From contig NZ_CP094532.1 of assembly GCF_022811685.1 (NCBI RefSeq), positions 2,832,501 through 2,896,500 of the forward strand: a DNA stretch of 64,000 nt, read 5' to 3'. The position numbers and the translations under genes are program-made. The notes under the pieces are model-generated. The model did no database searches. It saw only the letters and a list, made by a program, of their open reading frames with translations, and was not told where the DNA came from. Below, piece by piece: positions 61,934 to 64,000 of the stretch. Positions within the stretch are counted from its first letter, which is position 1; every line of letters begins with the position of its first letter. Origin of the DNA: Chryseobacterium suipulveris (GTDB taxonomy: Bacteria > Bacteroidota > Bacteroidia > Flavobacteriales > Weeksellaceae).

Positions 61934-62743
61934 TTAAATTTTTCCGCCTGCTGTTTTATAGTATTCTAAAGCTTTCGGCATATGTTTCTCCAAATCGGCT
62001 CTTCTGGTGTCCGGATTCGGGTGGGTTGATAAGAATTCCGGTGGTCTGTTTCCGTTGGATGTCGCCTCCATTCTTTGCCAGAAAGGTTGTGCTTCCCGTG
62101 GATCGTATCCCGCCATTCCCATTAAATAAAGACCCATTTCGTCTGCCTCCAATTCCTGACTTCTTCCGTATTTCAATAGCGCAACCTGGGCTCCGATCGG
62201 ATATGCCTGAGAAAAAATCTGCGCCAACTGTGCATTCGATATTGTAGCACCCAGAATTGCTCCACCATACTGTGCAACCATCGCCTGAGAAATTCTTTCA
62301 TTTCCATGTCCTGCAAGTGCGTGAGAAATCTCGTGTCCCAAAACCACAGCTAAACCTGCGTCAGTTTTGGTTACAGGCATAATCCCGGTATATACCGCAA
62401 CTTTTCCACCCGGCATACACCAAGCGTTGATCTGCTTGTCATCGATGAGATTAAACTCCCACTGATAATCGGCAATATCGCCTTCACGCCCAATTCCGCG
62501 GTAGTAATTATTGGCGGCATTCTTTATTCTTAAACCAACATTCTGTACGCTTTTGGCTGCAGTAGTTCCCGAAATCACCTTTGCTTTCGAAAGGGTTTCT
62601 CTGTACTGTTGCAACGCCATCGCCGCGATTTCCTGATTGTTGGCTAACTGTAACGTTTTTCTTCCTGTAATCGGATTCGTGGTACACGCAACCATAATTG
62701 CAGACAACGCTCCGACCGTAAGTAAACTTTTAACTTTTTTCAT
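61934..62743 (-). CDS. M48 family metallopeptidase lipoprotein
   Basis: The 269-residue protein has a lipoprotein signal with lipobox MVAC (Cys20). The zinc motif HEISH at 137-141 plus the downstream Glu in SQELEADEMGL make a complete M48 site. Family members (BepA/LoiP-type) act in outer-membrane protein quality control in the periplasm. The size fits the short LoiP/YcaL-like form without TPR repeats. It is a single gene with its own terminator. Confidence 0.88.
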   Translation of the reverse strand: MKKVKSLLTVGALSAIMVACTTNPITGRKTLQLANNQEIAAMALQQYRETLSKAKVISGTTAAKSVQNVGLRIKNAANNYYRGIGREGDIADYQWEFNLIDDKQINAWCMPGGKVAVYTGIMPVTKTDAGLAVVLGHEISHALAGHGNERISQAMVAQYGGAILGATISNAQLAQIFSQAYPIGAQVALLKYGRSQELEADEMGLYLMGMAGYDPREAQPFWQRMEATSNGNRPPEFLSTHPNPDTRRADLEKHMPKALEYYKTAGGKI

Positions 62744-62842
62744 AGCTGTATTATTTCATTTGAGTCTATTAAAACAATTATTATTCCAAATAAATTTTTA
62801 CCTTTAACTTAGTTAAGTCTAATAAATCAAACTACAAAAAAT

Positions 62843-63373
62843 ATGAAAAATTTAATCCTGATATTGGCGTCATCGTTTCTTTTCGCGATTTTGGGTTCAT
62901 GCAGCTCACAATCCGCAATTGCGCCCGAGAAAGTTTCAGCATTGGTAAACTCCGGTGAGTTTACATTTATTGCGCAACGAGCAAATCCTATGAACATGGA
63001 TGTAGTGAATGTGATGAATTCTTTGCCCGGCTCTTCTTCCACAAGAATTCTGGATTTGGATTATGGCTACACCGTACAGATTTCTAAAGATCAGCTTGAA
63101 GTGACTTTGCCGTATTTCGGAAGATTATACAACCCAAGTTACGATACGATAAAGAATGGTTTCCGTTTTACTTCCAAAGATTACAAAGTAACGCAAGAAG
63201 ATGGAAGAAAAGGGAGCAAGGTATTTTATATCACCGTTAATGACCAACAAAACATCCGCAAAATGAATCTTGAGGTTTTCAAAAACGGCAAAGCGTATCT
63301 TTCCATCGATGCCAATGACCGACAACCGATTTCGTATGACGGCTATATCATGGAAAATTCTACCAAGAAGTAA
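62843..63373 (+). CDS. DUF4251 lipoprotein
   Basis: The 176-residue protein has a lipoprotein signal (lipobox LGSC) and the DUF4251 pattern: VNSGEFTFIAQRANPM, then LDYGYTVQISKDQLEVTLPYFGRLYNPSY, and an end YDGYIM. The fold is probably beta-rich and periplasmic; function unknown, limited to Bacteroidetes as far as I recall. It ends directly against the MeaB stop on the other strand. Confidence 0.85.
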   Translation: MKNLILILASSFLFAILGSCSSQSAIAPEKVSALVNSGEFTFIAQRANPMNMDVVNVMNSLPGSSSTRILDLDYGYTVQISKDQLEVTLPYFGRLYNPSYDTIKNGFRFTSKDYKVTQEDGRKGSKVFYITVNDQQNIRKMNLEVFKNGKAYLSIDANDRQPISYDGYIMENSTKK

Positions 63374-64000
63374 TTACTTATTGAAAAGTCGATCGACAAA
63401 TATTTTTGCCTCAGAACTTGGATTGGCTTTCAGTTCTGAGGCATTTTTTTTGTGGAGCTCGTAGAAAGTTTCCGTGGACTGGTTTTCTTTCGTTTTCTGA
63501 AGAATATATTCCTGAACCCAATAGTCAAAACGTTTCTCCTGCTGTTTTCTTCGGGTTTCGCTGAAGGTTTGGTTTTTTATTTTCAGCTGGATAAAGTCGT
63601 CGATTCTGGCATAAACTTCGTCCAAACCTTTATTATTTAATGCCGAACCAAGCAGAACGGGAACTTTCCAATCCTTTTCTTTTGATGGCATAAAATGCAA
63701 AGCGCGCATCAGTTCAACTTTGGTATTTTTTGCTTTGTTGAGGTTCTCATCTTCCACTTTATTAATGAAGATCAGATCGACCATCTCCATAATTCCGCGT
63801 TTAATCCCCTGAAGTTCGTCTCCACCACCAATAATTTTCAGGAACAGAAAAACGTCGGTAATGTCTGAAACCAAAACCTCACTCTGCCCAACTCCAACTG
63901 TTTCAATCAAGATAAAGTCGTAACCTGCCGCTTCGCAAATCAGCATCGTCTCAAAAGTCGTATTGGCAACTCCGCCCAAAAAACCCGAACTCGGCGAAGG
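63374..64000 (-). CDS. MeaB/ArgK family GTPase (partial, N-terminus outside window)
   Basis: The reading frame stays open to the window edge, where it encodes [13 protein letters not shown], part of the MeaB nucleotide pocket region. [11 protein letters not shown] (G3) and INKVEDE (G4, NKxD-like) follow. MeaB protects and reloads adenosylcobalamin in methylmalonyl-CoA mutase. An ATG at 63979 is internal and not the start. About 200 residues are visible; the P-loop lies outside. Confidence 0.88.
   Translation of the reverse strand, partial: PSPSSGFLGGVANTTFETMLICEAAGYDFILIETVGVGQSEVLVSDITDVFLFLKIIGGGDELQGIKRGIMEMVDLIFINKVEDENLNKAKNTKVELMRALHFMPSKEKDWKVPVLLGSALNNKGLDEVYARIDDFIQLKIKNQTFSETRRKQQEKRFDYWVQEYILQKTKENQSTETFYELHKKNASELKANPSSEAKIFVDRLFNK

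Overview
The window looks like a chromosomal segment of a Flavobacteriales bacterium, most likely Weeksellaceae (Chryseobacterium / Kaistella type). The evidence is type 9 secretion C-terminal sorting tails, DUF5686, DUF4251 and HU-CCDC81 type proteins, a fused CcoN-CcoO oxidase subunit, menaquinone synthesis (MenD), and promoters of the Bacteroidetes type (TTTG ... TAnnTTTG) with little Shine-Dalgarno signal. No rRNA, tRNA, CRISPR array, prophage or complete insertion sequence was found. The genus is an inference from gene content.

Layout. 1-7 kb: secreted T9SS cargo, HU-like membrane protein, acyl-CoA thioesterase, hydroxyacid dehydrogenase, orphan antitoxin-like protein, serine hydrolase, Ig-like lipoprotein, heme-binding protein. 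7-10 kb (minus): TauE/SafE permease, small membrane protein, panB, Crp/Fnr regulator. 10-19 kb (plus): a complete cbb3 oxidase locus (ccoI, ccoS, ccoNO, ccoQ, ccoP, ccoG, ccoH, SafE-like), divergent from the Crp/Fnr gene. 19-23 kb: methyltransferase, lipoprotein, an unknown protein, a histone H1-like protein and serS. 23-28.6 kb: a polysaccharide locus (flippase, asparagine-synthase-like protein, glycosyltransferase, methyltransferase). 28.8-31.8 kb: an AT-rich island with a secreted S8 protease and a tail-fibre-like protein, bordered by a decayed second copy of the glycosyltransferase. 31.9-38 kb (minus): conserved cytosolic protein, two Fe-S electron-transfer proteins, MlaD, PpiD-like foldase. 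38-48 kb (plus): lon, two small ORFs, pgi, folD, queE, sugar transferase, MlaE, MlaF, beta-barrel. 48-64 kb: DUF5686 protein, menD, 2OG-Fe oxygenase, EF-G-like GTPase, DUF3820, AI-2E permease, two related membrane proteins, pabB/pabC, M48 protease, DUF4251 lipoprotein and the C-terminal part of MeaB.

How the genes work together. The cco locus encodes structural and assembly proteins for microaerobic respiration and is probably controlled by the adjacent Crp/Fnr protein. MenD supplies the quinone pathway and the Fe-S pair may feed it. MlaD, MlaE and MlaF form one lipid transport system split over two loci. PabB and PabC (p-aminobenzoate), PanB and FolD (pantothenate and one-carbon metabolism) are housekeeping.

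The most unusual structure is in the spacers. Eight co-directional gaps contain tandem arrays with a period of 7, 8 or 10 bases, nearly always running up to the next start codon. Two of them, in front of panB and queE, are copies of one dispersed element of about 80-90 bp in the same orientation relative to the gene.
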